The notes below the pieces were generated by a model, which had not been told where the DNA came from, did not search any database, and saw only the letters and a program-made list of their open reading frames with translations. 64,000 nt of DNA from Clostridiales bacterium (lineage in GTDB: Bacteria; Bacillota; Clostridia; Oscillospirales; Oscillospiraceae). Both the position numbers and the translations under genes were made by a program. Shown here piece after piece: positions 1 through 8,977 of the stretch; within the stretch, counting starts at the first letter, position 1, and every line of letters begins with the position of its first letter. The stretch spans positions 36,059 to 100,058 of the forward strand of contig JAQXKZ010000031.1 in the NCBI GenBank assembly GCA_029010715.1. The letters are read 5' to 3'.

Positions 1-169
1 ACATGTCGCGGAAGGACAGTACAGCCAACAGAGGGAAGCTCAGGTATATGGAAGCATGCAGGGAAGGGATGCGGCGTTTTCGCAGGAAGTACAGCTGCAA
101 AAGCACCGAGGCGGACATACCGCCGATTTTATCCGCTGCGGAGTACACGAAGGCCGTGAGAGACTTCAT
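1..169 (-). CDS. Possible 5' part of a membrane protein gene, cut by window edge
   Basis: Reading leftwards from an ATG at 167-169 gives 56 uninterrupted residues to the window edge. They are rich in hydrophobic residues with basic interruptions, as in a multi-pass membrane protein, and the codons end mostly in G or C like the neighbours. Against it, no Shine-Dalgarno sequence precedes the ATG. The alternative is a plus-strand reading frame ending at TAA 174-176, which gives a 57-residue basic tail with poorer codon use. I do not recognise either product. Confidence 0.35.
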   Translation of the reverse strand, partial: MKSLTAFVYSAADKIGGMSASVLLQLYFLRKRRIPSLHASIYLSFPLLAVLSFRDM

Positions 170-213
170 AAAGTAAAGAAAATGTTAACAAATAAAAGAT
201 CAACCGGAGTTTA

Positions 214-242
214 TTGACAATTTGCGCCGGCAGTAATATACT
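214..242 (+). promoter_or_regulatory. Sigma-A promoter of the P-type ATPase leader
   Basis: TTGACA at 214-219 and TATACT at 237-242 are separated by 17 bases. Transcription would start near 249, just upstream of the structured leader. Confidence 0.8.
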
Positions 243-261
243 GCATTACACATTAATATCC

Positions 262-397
262 TTGCTTGAGGGAGTAATTCCACCCCGTATTCCGGGGCGG
301 GGCTGGTTCGTCAGAACGGTGTGCAGACACCCGGACCGCTCTTTAAAAGAATGAGACTCATGCGTGAGTTTTGCTCGCGCATGGGTTTTTTGTTTTT
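262..397 (+). promoter_or_regulatory. Probable yybP-ykoY (Mn2+-sensing) riboswitch with terminator
   Basis: The leader between the promoter and the P-type ATPase contains GGGAGTAA near 270, a CGTCA segment near 309, CCGGACCGCTCT near 331 and GAGACTCATG near 353. These resemble blocks of the yybP-ykoY manganese riboswitch, which commonly precedes cation-exporting P-type ATPases. The leader ends in a strong intrinsic terminator: stem 359-368 with 374-383, one G-U pair, followed by a T-rich tract at 385-397. Inference: ligand binding prevents the terminator and turns on the pump. The family assignment is from memory of the consensus, not from a covariance-model search. Confidence 0.65.
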
Positions 398-436
398 TGC
401 GGGGATACTTAGTAAATGAGAGGGGGAGCGATTTTC

Positions 437-3067
437 ATGTCTGAACTGTATCAGCGCACGCAGGAAGAAATACTCGCCGAATTTGAAAGCGCTGAATCCG
501 GCCTGAGCGAAGAGCAGGCTGCGGAGCGCCTCGAAAAGCACGGGCCGAATAAACTCAAAGAGGCGCCGAAGGTGACGGTGTTCCAACGCTTCATTCAGCA
601 GATACGGGATCCGATGCTGCTGATACTGCTGGCTGCGGCGGCAGTATCAGCGGTGACTAACGCCCTGTCCGGCGAGAGCTTTACCGAGGTGTTCATCATT
701 CTTTTCGTCGTGCTGCTGAATGCTGTGCTCGGCGTGATACAGGAGACGAAGGCGGAGGCGGCTATAGAGGCGCTGCAGACCATGACGGCGGCAAAATGCA
801 AGGTGCTGCGCGGCGGGAAGCAGTGCGTCATCGAGAGCAGCCGTCTCGTACCCGGCGACGTTGTCGTGCTCGAAGCCGGCGACGCGGTCCCGGCTGACGG
901 ACGGCTTCTGGAGAGCGCGTCCCTTAAAATAGAAGAGGCCGCCCTGACCGGTGAGAGCGTACCGGTAAACAAGGCGGTAGAGGCTATTTTCGGCGGTGAC
1001 GTGCCGCTCGGCGACAGAAAGAACATGTGCTATATGGGCTCGACGGTCGTATACGGACGCGGTCGCGCCGTCATTACAGCTACCGGCATGGATACCGAGA
1101 TGGGCAAGATCGCCGGAGTTCTGGCTCAGACCGGGCAGGAGCAGACCCCGCTGCAGCGCAAGCTCAGCCAGCTCAGCGGCGTACTGTCAAAGCTGGTGCT
1201 CGGTATATGCCTTTTTATATTTGTGTTTGATCTCCTCGTCGCCGGGAGTTTTACGCTGAACGGTGTGCTGGAGACCTTTATGGTCGCGGTTTCCCTTGCT
1301 GTCGCCGCTATACCGGAGGGCCTTGCAACCGTGGTCACGGTCGTGCTGTCGATCGGCGTTACCAATATGAGCAAACGCAACGCGGTCATACGCCGGCTTA
1401 CCGCCGTCGAGACGCTCGGCTGTACACAGGTCATATGCTCGGATAAGACCGGGACTCTGACCCAGAACAGAATGACCGTCGTTGAGCACACAGGGCCGAC
1501 CGCGCTCCTGGCCACGGCAATGACGCTCTGCAACGATGCGCAGTATTCCCCGGAGGGTGCGCAGGGAGAGCCGACCGAGGCGGCGCTTGTTAATTTCGGC
1601 GCGGCCAACACCTGTATCAAAAACGAGCTCGAAAAGACGCAGCCGCGTGTTGCGGAAGCTCCGTTCGACTCCATGCGCAAGATGATGTCGACGCTGCACC
1701 GCGCGGATAAGGGCTGTATACAGTACACAAAGGGCGCGCCTGACGAGGTGCTCAGAGCCTGCACGAGCTATACCGACGGAGACAGGATCCTGCCGATGAC
1801 CGATGAAAAGCGCGCGGAGATCCTCGCAGATAACCATGCCATGGCTGATAAGGCGCTGCGCGTACTGGCTGCGGCCGAGCGCTTCTGGCCTGACGGACTG
1901 CCGGAGAACACCGAGCCTGAAAACCTTGAGAAGGAGCTGTGCTTCATCGGCCTGACAGGCATGATAGATCCTGTCAGACCCGAGGTCAAAGCGGCCATAA
2001 ACGAGTGCAGAACGGCCGGCATACGACCCATTATGATCACCGGGGACCACAAGGACACGGCCGTTGCAATTGCGCGGGAGCTGGGCATCATAGACGACGC
2101 CTCGCAGGCCATTGAGGGGCGTGAGCTCAACAAGCTCAGCGACGAGGAGCTCGACAGGGTGATCGACAAATACGGCGTCTACGCCCGGGTGCAGCCTGAG
2201 CACAAGGTACGTATCGTGTCCTCATGGCGGCGCAGGGGCGCCGTAACGGCGATGACCGGCGACGGAGTAAACGACGCGCCGTCGATAAAGTCCGCCGATA
2301 TAGGCGTCGGCATGGGAATCACCGGCACTGACGTCACAAAGAACGTCGCGGACATGGTGCTCTCGGACGACAACTTTGCTACGATCGTAGACGCGGTCGG
2401 CGAGGGGCGCAGAATATATGACAACATCCGCAAGACCATACAGTTCCTGCTGGCGTCAAACATGAGCGAGGTGCTCGGCGTGTTCGCGGCGACTATCATG
2501 GGCTTCACGCTTCTCAGCCCCGTGCATCTTCTGTTCATAAACCTGATTACCGACTGTTTCCCGGCGCTGGCTCTCGGCATGGAGCGGGGTGAACCGGATA
2601 TAATGGAGCGCCCGCCCCGCTCCGCCTCAGACGGAATCTTTGCCGGAGGTCTCGGCGTGGATATCGCGTATCAGGGCTTTCTGATTGCCATTATCACGCT
2701 CGCGTCCTATATAATAGGACACTGCATGGAGGTCGGGCATTTTGAGTGGCCGCACGGTATTTCCGAGGATGGCATGACCATGGCCTTTCTGACCATGAAC
2801 ATGTGCGAGATCTTCCACAGCTTCAATATGCGCTCCCAGAGACGCAGCGTGTTCACGCTGAAGGGGCAGAACGGGCTGCTTTGGGGCGCGATGATCGCGG
2901 CGCTGCTACTTGTCACGGTCGTGCTGGAGGTCCCGGCGATCGCGTCCGCTTTCGGATTTACTCCGGTGGACTGGAACGAATACGCGGTGGCGCTAGGACT
3001 TTCGATACTTGTCATTCCGATCGTTGAACTCGTGAAGCTGTTCCAGCGCAGAGCCGCAAAAGACTGA
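437..3067 (+). CDS. P-type cation-translocating ATPase, Ca2+-type (PMR1/SERCA-like)
   Basis: Integral membrane pump of 876 residues. The start at 437 is chosen because AGGGGGAG (421-428) lies just upstream; an in-frame ATG at 416 lies before that site. Order of parts: N-terminal cation ATPase domain, actuator domain with TGES near residue 172, the phosphorylation motif DKTGT with Asp336, the nucleotide domain, and the hinge TGDGVND near 607-613. PEGL in M4, the N..E pair in M5 (SNMSEV) and NLITD in M6 match Ca2+-coordinating positions of SERCA-type pumps. The leader looks like a Mn2+ riboswitch, so Mn2+ or Ca2+ export are both possible. A single gene followed by its own terminator. Confidence 0.93.
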   Translation: MSELYQRTQEEILAEFESAESGLSEEQAAERLEKHGPNKLKEAPKVTVFQRFIQQIRDPMLLILLAAAAVSAVTNALSGESFTEVFIILFVVLLNAVLGVIQETKAEAAIEALQTMTAAKCKVLRGGKQCVIESSRLVPGDVVVLEAGDAVPADGRLLESASLKIEEAALTGESVPVNKAVEAIFGGDVPLGDRKNMCYMGSTVVYGRGRAVITATGMDTEMGKIAGVLAQTGQEQTPLQRKLSQLSGVLSKLVLGICLFIFVFDLLVAGSFTLNGVLETFMVAVSLAVAAIPEGLATVVTVVLSIGVTNMSKRNAVIRRLTAVETLGCTQVICSDKTGTLTQNRMTVVEHTGPTALLATAMTLCNDAQYSPEGAQGEPTEAALVNFGAANTCIKNELEKTQPRVAEAPFDSMRKMMSTLHRADKGCIQYTKGAPDEVLRACTSYTDGDRILPMTDEKRAEILADNHAMADKALRVLAAAERFWPDGLPENTEPENLEKELCFIGLTGMIDPVRPEVKAAINECRTAGIRPIMITGDHKDTAVAIARELGIIDDASQAIEGRELNKLSDEELDRVIDKYGVYARVQPEHKVRIVSSWRRRGAVTAMTGDGVNDAPSIKSADIGVGMGITGTDVTKNVADMVLSDDNFATIVDAVGEGRRIYDNIRKTIQFLLASNMSEVLGVFAATIMGFTLLSPVHLLFINLITDCFPALALGMERGEPDIMERPPRSASDGIFAGGLGVDIAYQGFLIAIITLASYIIGHCMEVGHFEWPHGISEDGMTMAFLTMNMCEIFHSFNMRSQRRSVFTLKGQNGLLWGAMIAALLLVTVVLEVPAIASAFGFTPVDWNEYAVALGLSILVIPIVELVKLFQRRAAKD

Positions 3068-3084
3068 TAACATTCATTTCCCTG

Positions 3085-3125
3085 CTGCCGCGCGTGATGC
3101 AGTATGCTCACCGCGGCAGTTTTTC
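3085..3125 (+). terminator. Intrinsic terminator after the P-type ATPase
   Basis: CTGCCGCG (3085-3092) pairs with CGCGGCAG (3112-3119) and is followed by TTTTT. Confidence 0.8.
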
Positions 3126-3245
3126 TGCATTCGGCTGAAAATTTTCATACAAATGAAACTATATGGTTTTCCCGCCGTCATATACTCAGACCGGAGGGAT
3201 GACGGGTTTTGCGGTAAAATTAAGATTCTTAATAATTAACGCTGC

Positions 3246-3274
3246 TTGCAGGCAGATAAAGCCTGTGTTATAAT
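3246..3274 (+). promoter_or_regulatory. Promoter of the Ig-like surface protein
   Basis: TTGCAG at 3246-3251 and TATAAT at 3269-3274 with a 17-base spacer. Confidence 0.7.
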
Positions 3275-3331
3275 AATCCGCAAGGTTACATAATATCCTG
3301 AAAATGAAAATAAAAAGTGGAGAATGGAAAG

Positions 3332-4648
3332 ATGAAAAGATCAACATTTAGACTTGTGCTCACCCTCGCGCTGATGGTATGCATAGCCATGGCGCTTCCG
3401 GGACTGTCGGCAAGCGCCGACTATGTCGGCAGCTACAGCGTGGGGCAGAACATCGGAAGTGTACAGGTGTTCAGCAGCGAATCAAAAATACAGTCTTATA
3501 CGAATTTCGCCGGTTATCTGCCCGAAGGGGTCAGCCTGAACTGGAACGAGTACGGAATATTCATGACCGGTGCGCCGGCAAAGGGCGGCGATTATTCGGC
3601 CAGTTATCAGGTCAACACAGAAGCCGGCATATCCACCTTTATCATTAATCTCAGTGTATCAGGCGGTGAGGAGATCACGCCGGCGCCGACTCAGACTCCC
3701 AAGCCCGGGAGCGTACCCTACATAACAAAGCACCCCACGGGTGAAACCGTGGAGCAGGGCGGCAGCGCGCAATTTGTGGCCAGAGCGGATAACGCAACCA
3801 AGATAATCTGGCGGTTGGTCAGCAGGGATACCACAAACACAGTCAACTGCGCAGACGCATCTGACTATTTCCGCGGTCTCGGCGTGGACGGACTAGGCAC
3901 TGAGCGCCTTACGCTCTCAAATATCCCGTCCGAGCTGAGCGGCTGGTGCGTAGAGGCCAAGTTTGAAAATGACTACGGCGCTTCCTATTCCAACGGTGCA
4001 AGAATAACCGTGACCCAAAGCAGCACGGGCAATGCAGGCAGCAATACCTCCGGATCCGGTCAGAACACCAATACAGGTTCCAACAACAGCCAGAGCACCA
4101 ATACTCCGACCGGCGGCACCGGCGGGCTTGAGACCGGCGCAAGCACCAACAACAATAACGGCCTGACCACAAAGCAGGCAAACATCAATATCCAGCCCAC
4201 CAGCGCAAAGCTTAAGAAGGGCGAGACCCACACGCTCAGCGTAATGGCTACCTCTCCCAATAACGGGGAGCTCAGCTACCAGTGGTACAGCGCGCCCACC
4301 GCAAACGTAAGCGCTCTGAGCCCGATACAGGGAGCGACTTCGGAAAGCTATACTCCCACACAGACCGAGGGGACCATGTATTACTGCGTCGCCGTGACCA
4401 ATACACGCGAGGGGGTGGCGAGCGAGCCGCTGTACTCGGAACTCGCGGAGCTGAGCTTTGAACCCGAAGCCACGCCTACTCCCATTCCCACCGCGACACC
4501 CACCCCGGCATCTGGCAACGGAAGCTATGACAGGGGAAGCAGCACACAGATCATATTCTTTATAATAATCGGCGTGCTTGCACTGGCAGCGCTTATAGGA
4601 GTTGTCGTGTACCTGCGCATTGATTCAAGAAAGCGCGGCGATGACTGA
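3332..4648 (+). CDS. Secreted, membrane-anchored protein with Ig-like domains
   Basis: 438 residues. The start at ATG 3332 is preferred over an in-frame GTG at 3317 because GGAG (3319-3322) fits it. A signal peptide (residues 1-27, ending near ASA) is followed by an early domain of the 'putative Ig' type, a Pro/Thr hinge, a second domain beginning PYITKHP, a Gly/Ser/Asn/Thr-rich linker (about 225-275), and a bacterial Ig-like domain with a YQWYS...YYCVAV core (about 285-370). A second Thr/Pro hinge leads to one transmembrane segment and a short basic cytoplasmic tail. No LPXTG-like motif is seen, so anchoring is probably by the membrane span. The ligand is unknown. It sits alone between its own promoter and terminator. 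Confidence 0.8.
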   Translation: MKRSTFRLVLTLALMVCIAMALPGLSASADYVGSYSVGQNIGSVQVFSSESKIQSYTNFAGYLPEGVSLNWNEYGIFMTGAPAKGGDYSASYQVNTEAGISTFIINLSVSGGEEITPAPTQTPKPGSVPYITKHPTGETVEQGGSAQFVARADNATKIIWRLVSRDTTNTVNCADASDYFRGLGVDGLGTERLTLSNIPSELSGWCVEAKFENDYGASYSNGARITVTQSSTGNAGSNTSGSGQNTNTGSNNSQSTNTPTGGTGGLETGASTNNNNGLTTKQANINIQPTSAKLKKGETHTLSVMATSPNNGELSYQWYSAPTANVSALSPIQGATSESYTPTQTEGTMYYCVAVTNTREGVASEPLYSELAELSFEPEATPTPIPTATPTPASGNGSYDRGSSTQIIFFIIIGVLALAALIGVVVYLRIDSRKRGDD

Positions 4649-4685
4649 TCATGGCGGAGGCACAGAAAACACAATAAAAAAACGG

Positions 4686-4718
4686 GGACGCCGCAGCACA
4701 GACGCTGCGGCGTCCTTT
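4686..4718 (+). terminator. Intrinsic terminator after the Ig-like protein
   Basis: A perfect 12-bp stem (4686-4697 with 4704-4715) with a 6-base loop and a short T run. Confidence 0.7.
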
Positions 4719-5039
4719 GAGCGCGGCAAAGACGGAGCGGATACAGACCGGTATGTAATACTGAAGTGCAATTAAAAAAGATAATATTTTGGGTCATAAT
4801 CGCGCCGTGCTTCATTGGCATCCCTGGCCATATATCTCCATTATGTTCGCGCCTTCCGCCTCGCCTGACACGAATCTGCCTCGTATATCTATGCCTGCTT
4901 TCTGCTGCGCTTTAGATGAAAAGCGGTTCAGCAGGATACGCACGCTTTAAATCGAAAAAGCCATAACCGGAATGTCGGATATTTTCAGCACAAAAAAACC
5001 CCTCTGATTTAGCTGTTTCGTCGAATTTCGCGATTGTAA
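4719..5039. other. Intergenic stretch without a recognised gene
   Basis: About 320 bases between a terminator and the next promoter. No open frame with a ribosome site or familiar sequence was seen on either strand. Confidence 0.5.
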
Positions 5040-5068
5040 TTGTATTTTGCGCCTTTAGGCTGTATACT
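5040..5068 (+). promoter_or_regulatory. Promoter of the AEC permease / MATE operon
   Basis: TTGTAT at 5040-5045 and TATACT at 5063-5068, spacer 17 bases. Confidence 0.65.
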
Positions 5069-5126
5069 GTGCAAATGTCTACCGGGGTGCATACATTTGA
5101 TTCGGGGAATGTGAGGCAGGGGCACA

Positions 5127-6074
5127 ATGGAAAACCTGAAAGTGTGCGTTAACGCAGTATTGCCTATATTTATTGTTACGGCGGCAGGATATCTTGCGCG
5201 CCGGCTGGGATGCCTGAACGGGGACGACGTTTTCCGCTTCAACAAACTGGTGTTCAATTTTTTCATGCCGGTCATGATGTTTTACAACGTATATGTCTCC
5301 GATCTTGCCGTGTCCTTTAACCACAAGCTCCTTGTCTGCTCGCTGCTCGGGGTGCTTATGGTGTGGCTCGTATGTACGCTGGCGGTGCTGCACACGGAGA
5401 AGATACCGGCGCGCCGCGGAGTGATGATACAGGGACTGTACAGAAGCAACTTCGTCATAATCGGACTCCCGCTGGTGCAGCAGCTTATGCCGGAGGGCAC
5501 GGACTGCTCCCTCGTCATAGTACTGATAGCGACGGTTGTGCCGCTGTATAACGTGCTGGCGGTGGTCTCGCTCGAACTGTTCGGAGAGAATAAGCAGAAG
5601 CTCAGCAAGCTTGAACTCGCGGCCGATATACTCAAAAATCCGATGATATTGGGTACGATAGCCGGCGTCCTGTTCTATATACTGGATATCAGGCTGCCGT
5701 CGGGCGTCGTTAACGCCGCAAAGCAGATGGCAAATGCCACTTCGCCTCTGCTTATGTTCCTGCTCGGAGGTTTCTTTGACTTCAGCGGCCTGAAGAATCA
5801 GCTGCACGAGGTCACGCCGGTCGTGATATGCCGGCTGGTGATTATTCCGGCAGTCATGCTGGCAATTGGATATATGCTCGGCTTCCGCGGCATAGAGTTC
5901 GCTTCGATCATGGCTGTGTTTGCCGCGCCGACCGCTATCGCATCCTTCACCATGGCGCAGCAGATGGGCGGAGAGCCTGAGCTTGCGGGGAACATAGTGG
6001 TCGCGACGAGCGCGCTGTGCCCGGTCACACTTTTTGCGTGGTCGATGTTATTAAAAACGGCCGGTGTTATCTAG
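5127..6074 (+). CDS. AEC-family permease (auxin efflux carrier type)
   Basis: 315-residue polytopic membrane protein with about ten hydrophobic segments arranged as two five-helix halves, as in the AEC/BART family. The N-terminus (AVLPIFIVTAAGYLARR) and the C-terminal half (FAAPTAIASFTMAQQMGG) are typical of bacterial members that carry malate, other organic acids or unknown anions. The substrate cannot be read from sequence. GAGGCAGGGG lies upstream of the ATG. It ends with TAG at 6072-6074, 17 bases before the MATE start, so the two are probably co-transcribed. The stop is useful evidence that TAG is a normal stop in this genome. Confidence 0.85.
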   Translation: MENLKVCVNAVLPIFIVTAAGYLARRLGCLNGDDVFRFNKLVFNFFMPVMMFYNVYVSDLAVSFNHKLLVCSLLGVLMVWLVCTLAVLHTEKIPARRGVMIQGLYRSNFVIIGLPLVQQLMPEGTDCSLVIVLIATVVPLYNVLAVVSLELFGENKQKLSKLELAADILKNPMILGTIAGVLFYILDIRLPSGVVNAAKQMANATSPLLMFLLGGFFDFSGLKNQLHEVTPVVICRLVIIPAVMLAIGYMLGFRGIEFASIMAVFAAPTAIASFTMAQQMGGEPELAGNIVVATSALCPVTLFAWSMLLKTAGVI

Positions 6075-6091
6075 GAGAATGGATTTTCGAA

Positions 6092-7456
6092 ATGAAAGAA
6101 TCAAAGTTCAATGGTATTACGGACGGCATCATCTGGAAGCAGCTGCTGCTGTTCTTCTTTCCGGTACTTCTCGGTACCTTTTTTCAGCAGCTGTACAACA
6201 CGGTCGATGCGGTGATTGTCGGCCGTTTTGTCGGCAAGGAAGCTTTAGCCGCCGTCGGCGGCTCCTCCTCGCAGATACTTAACCTGCTGATAGGCTTTTT
6301 CAACGGGGTAGCCTCCGGCGCGGCGGTCGTGGTCGCCCAGTATTACGGCGCACGCGACGTGGAGGATTCCTCCCGCGCCGTACACACTGCGATGATATTG
6401 GCGATTGCAAGCGGCGCGATCATGACGGTGATCGGAATAGCTACGGCTCCGGGACTTCTGGAGATGATGGACACGCCGAAGGATACGATCGGGGATTCCA
6501 TCGTCTACATGCGCTGGGTGTATATTTCCATGATCCCGGCGATGATATACAACATGGGCTCGGCGATTCTGCGCGCGATAGGCGATTCAAAGCGGCCGCT
6601 GTACTTTTTGGTCGCGTGCTGCCTTATCAATGTCGCGCTTGATATTCTGTTCGTCGTCCGCTTCAGGATGGGCGTTGCGGGAGTCGCGATCGCAACGTCG
6701 CTGTCTCAGCTGCTGAGCGCTGGAATGGTCTGGTTCTTTCTCGCACGGGCAAAAACCGATGAAAGCGTCAGACTGAATCTGCGCTGCCTGCGCACCGATT
6801 GGAAGCTCATGCGGCGCACGGTACACATAGGCCTCCCTGCCGGACTTCAGGCTGTGCTTTACTCTGTATCAAACATGATAATTCTCACTGCGATCAACGG
6901 CTTCGGCACAGACACGGCCGCGGCCTGGGTAGCAATGGGCAAGGTTGACGCCTTCACATGGCTTATACTCAACGCGATGGGCATAGCCGTCATGACCTTC
7001 GTAGGGCAAAACTTCGGCGCGCACAGCGCGCCGCGCGTCAGGGAGAGTATAAGAGACTGCATGATAATGACGGTCTGCTTTGCCGTTTTGATGAGCGGAC
7101 TGTACATGACGCTCGGCAAATATATACTCGTCATCTTCACGACGGACCGGAACGTCATACAGCTTGCGATGAAGATAATCTTCTACATCATGCCATGGTA
7201 TCTGCTCTATGTGCCGGTCGAGGTCATCGGCGGAAGCTTGCGCGGCATAGGCGACACGCTTGTGCCATTCATAATCACGGCGGTCGGCATATGCCTCGCG
7301 CGAGTGCTGTGGATATACACCGTGGTTCCGCTGCATCACTCGATTGCCACGGTTTCGATGAGCTACCCGATCACATGGGGCTTCACATCGCTTGCGTATC
7401 TGATGTATTTCGGATATGTCAAGAAGCATAAGATAAATGCTCAGACAGCCTCGTAA
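6092..7456 (+). CDS. MATE-family efflux transporter
   Basis: 454 residues with about twelve transmembrane helices in two homologous MatE halves. The first half begins GTFFQQLYNTVDAVIVGRF, a characteristic N-terminal signature of the DinF/NorM-like bacterial group. Such proteins export cationic compounds or drugs using Na+ or H+ gradients; the substrate here is unknown. The ATG at 6092 is preferred. An AGGAG (6073-6077) overlaps the stop of the AEC gene and is 14 bases upstream, so initiation may be coupled; an ATT at 6083 is a less likely alternative. Confidence 0.88.
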   Translation: MKESKFNGITDGIIWKQLLLFFFPVLLGTFFQQLYNTVDAVIVGRFVGKEALAAVGGSSSQILNLLIGFFNGVASGAAVVVAQYYGARDVEDSSRAVHTAMILAIASGAIMTVIGIATAPGLLEMMDTPKDTIGDSIVYMRWVYISMIPAMIYNMGSAILRAIGDSKRPLYFLVACCLINVALDILFVVRFRMGVAGVAIATSLSQLLSAGMVWFFLARAKTDESVRLNLRCLRTDWKLMRRTVHIGLPAGLQAVLYSVSNMIILTAINGFGTDTAAAWVAMGKVDAFTWLILNAMGIAVMTFVGQNFGAHSAPRVRESIRDCMIMTVCFAVLMSGLYMTLGKYILVIFTTDRNVIQLAMKIIFYIMPWYLLYVPVEVIGGSLRGIGDTLVPFIITAVGICLARVLWIYTVVPLHHSIATVSMSYPITWGFTSLAYLMYFGYVKKHKINAQTAS

Positions 7457-7481
7457 GAAGCGGCAATACAGGCTTTAACGG

Positions 7482-7515
7482 CAGGCGTACCAAATCGCGG
7501 TACGCCTGTTTTTTT
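7482..7515 (+). terminator. Intrinsic terminator after the MATE gene
   Basis: A 10-bp perfect stem (7482-7491 with 7499-7508), then seven Ts. Confidence 0.85.
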
Positions 7516-7524
7516 GTAATCTGG

Positions 7525-7553
7525 TGAAACAATTATCCGTTTGAGCGCGTTTA
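7525..7553 (+). promoter_or_regulatory. ECF sigma-type promoter (sigma-W-like) of the sigma/anti-sigma operon
   Basis: TGAAAC at 7525-7530 and CGTTTA at 7548-7553 are 17 bases apart. This closely resembles the Bacillus sigma-W type (TGAAAC, 16-17 bases, CGTMTA), with T in place of A or C at one position. It precedes an operon encoding an ECF sigma factor, so autoregulation is a natural inference. Confidence 0.55.
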
Positions 7554-7589
7554 TATAGGTGAAAGATAAAATGCAGGGAGCTGATACAT

Positions 7590-8423
7590 ATGAAGCGGCT
7601 TTTCACCGTTTTATTCATTATTTGCCTGCTGCTGTGCGGCTGCGGCAGCACAGCGGGAAATACTGACGCGAATACGCCGGGGCCGATGCAGCCCGAAGCC
7701 CCCGCTGCGCCGGAAGCAACGCCGGGCAGCGCCGCAGATGAGCTGTCCGAAGCTCATTACGGCAGCTGGAGAGACTTTCTGCGCTCTCTTTATGATGAGT
7801 ACGGCAATTTTTATTTCGAAAACAATGCCGCGCTTGACTGTCTCGGGTGGCTGACACAGCAGCCGCAGGATCAGCCGGTGAAATTTGCTGTCATGAGCTG
7901 TCCGTTCTTCAATCTTGATGAGAGGCTTGACTACTGGAAGGAACCCTCTCAAAATTTTGAGCACGCGCTGACGGCGCTGGCAGAAGTTCTGGGGGACGAC
8001 GTGTTCCGTGAGTACGGCAGCTATGAAAAGCTGTCGGAAACGCTCAAAGATGAAGACCTGCTGAAAAAGCTGCCGGAGGAATACCCTGAGTGGGTTCGCA
8101 AAGCCGAAAACCGGGACGAAGCCCTCGCAACATACGAAACGGAATACTGGCCGCTCTTTGAAGAACTGAACCTGGAATACGCGGTCAGGGATGCAGAGGC
8201 CTTTGCCGCGCAGGGCGTTAACGCCGAGGTGCTGGCTGCAAAGAGCATATCCGACGGCCGCGAAAGCTTTAGCTACAGCTGCATCGTAACCGCGACGCCG
8301 GAGGAATTTCTCGCGCTGAGCGAGACAATGGACGGGCTTTACCAGATATGGATCCCGGACGAGCAGTACCTGCTGCGCTTCAACATACACATCTGGCCCG
8401 GGAATGAGGTGGAGGCGGAGTGA
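7590..8423 (+). CDS. Putative lipoprotein in an ECF sigma operon
   Basis: 277 residues with a lipoprotein signal: a hydrophobic stretch and the lipobox L-C-G-C at residues 15-18, then a Pro/Ala-rich spacer to about residue 50. The rest is acidic and probably globular. I do not recognise a family. A GGGAG site precedes the ATG. The 3' end overlaps the sigma factor start by four bases (GTGA), so translation is probably coupled. As the first gene of the operon it may be an envelope sensor or target of the sigma/anti-sigma pair; this is inference from position. Confidence 0.7.
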   Translation: MKRLFTVLFIICLLLCGCGSTAGNTDANTPGPMQPEAPAAPEATPGSAADELSEAHYGSWRDFLRSLYDEYGNFYFENNAALDCLGWLTQQPQDQPVKFAVMSCPFFNLDERLDYWKEPSQNFEHALTALAEVLGDDVFREYGSYEKLSETLKDEDLLKKLPEEYPEWVRKAENRDEALATYETEYWPLFEELNLEYAVRDAEAFAAQGVNAEVLAAKSISDGRESFSYSCIVTATPEEFLALSETMDGLYQIWIPDEQYLLRFNIHIWPGNEVEAE

Positions 8424-8977
8424 ACGAAAGCAAGCTGCTGCGGCAGCTGAAGCAGGGGAGCACGGCGGCGCTGTCGGAGATCATTGAGCTTTATACGCCG
8501 TATGTCTATGCGATTGCTTCAAATGTTATGGCGGCATCACTTCCGGCGGAGGACATAGAAGAAGCCGTGTCCGACTGCTTTGCTGCGCTCTGGTATAACC
8601 GGGACAGCGTCGAGTCGGGAAAGCTCAGGGGCTATCTCGCCGCCGTGGTGCGCAACAGGGCGCTCAGCGCGCTGAGAGCGAAGCATATGGAAAGCCCGCT
8701 GGAGGACGATCTGATGGATATCACCGTGAGCGGGCCGGAGAAAGACGTGCTGATGCTGGAGCTGTCGGACATAGCCCGGGAGGCGGTAGACTCGCTTGGA
8801 GAGCCGGACCGCGAGATATTTCAGCGTCACTATTTTCTCTACCAGAAAACCGGGGAGATAGCTTCGGCGCTGGATATGAACGGCGCGACCGTGCGCACAA
8901 GGCTCGCGCGGGGCCGCGAGCGGCTCAGAAAATATCTGACCGAAAGGGGGTACAGCTGTGAAGATACGGATATCTGA
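8420..8977 (+). CDS. ECF-type RNA polymerase sigma factor (sigma-70 family)
   Basis: 185 residues. Region 2 lies in about residues 20-85 (YTPYVYAIASNVM, then DIEEAVSDCFAALWYNR, the region 2.2-type motif). Region 4 (about 115-170) has the helix-turn-helix GEIASALDMNGATVRTRLARGRERLRKYL. GTG start with GGAGGCGGAG just upstream and a 4-bp overlap with the lipoprotein gene; its end overlaps the anti-sigma gene by 20 bases. It should direct RNA polymerase to envelope-stress-type promoters, including the one at 7525-7553. Confidence 0.9.
   Translation: MNESKLLRQLKQGSTAALSEIIELYTPYVYAIASNVMAASLPAEDIEEAVSDCFAALWYNRDSVESGKLRGYLAAVVRNRALSALRAKHMESPLEDDLMDITVSGPEKDVLMLELSDIAREAVDSLGEPDREIFQRHYFLYQKTGEIASALDMNGATVRTRLARGRERLRKYLTERGYSCEDTDI

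Noticed and set aside
416..436. ATG at 416 as start of the P-type ATPase
   Set aside because: The ribosome site AGGGGGAG lies downstream of it and fits ATG 437.
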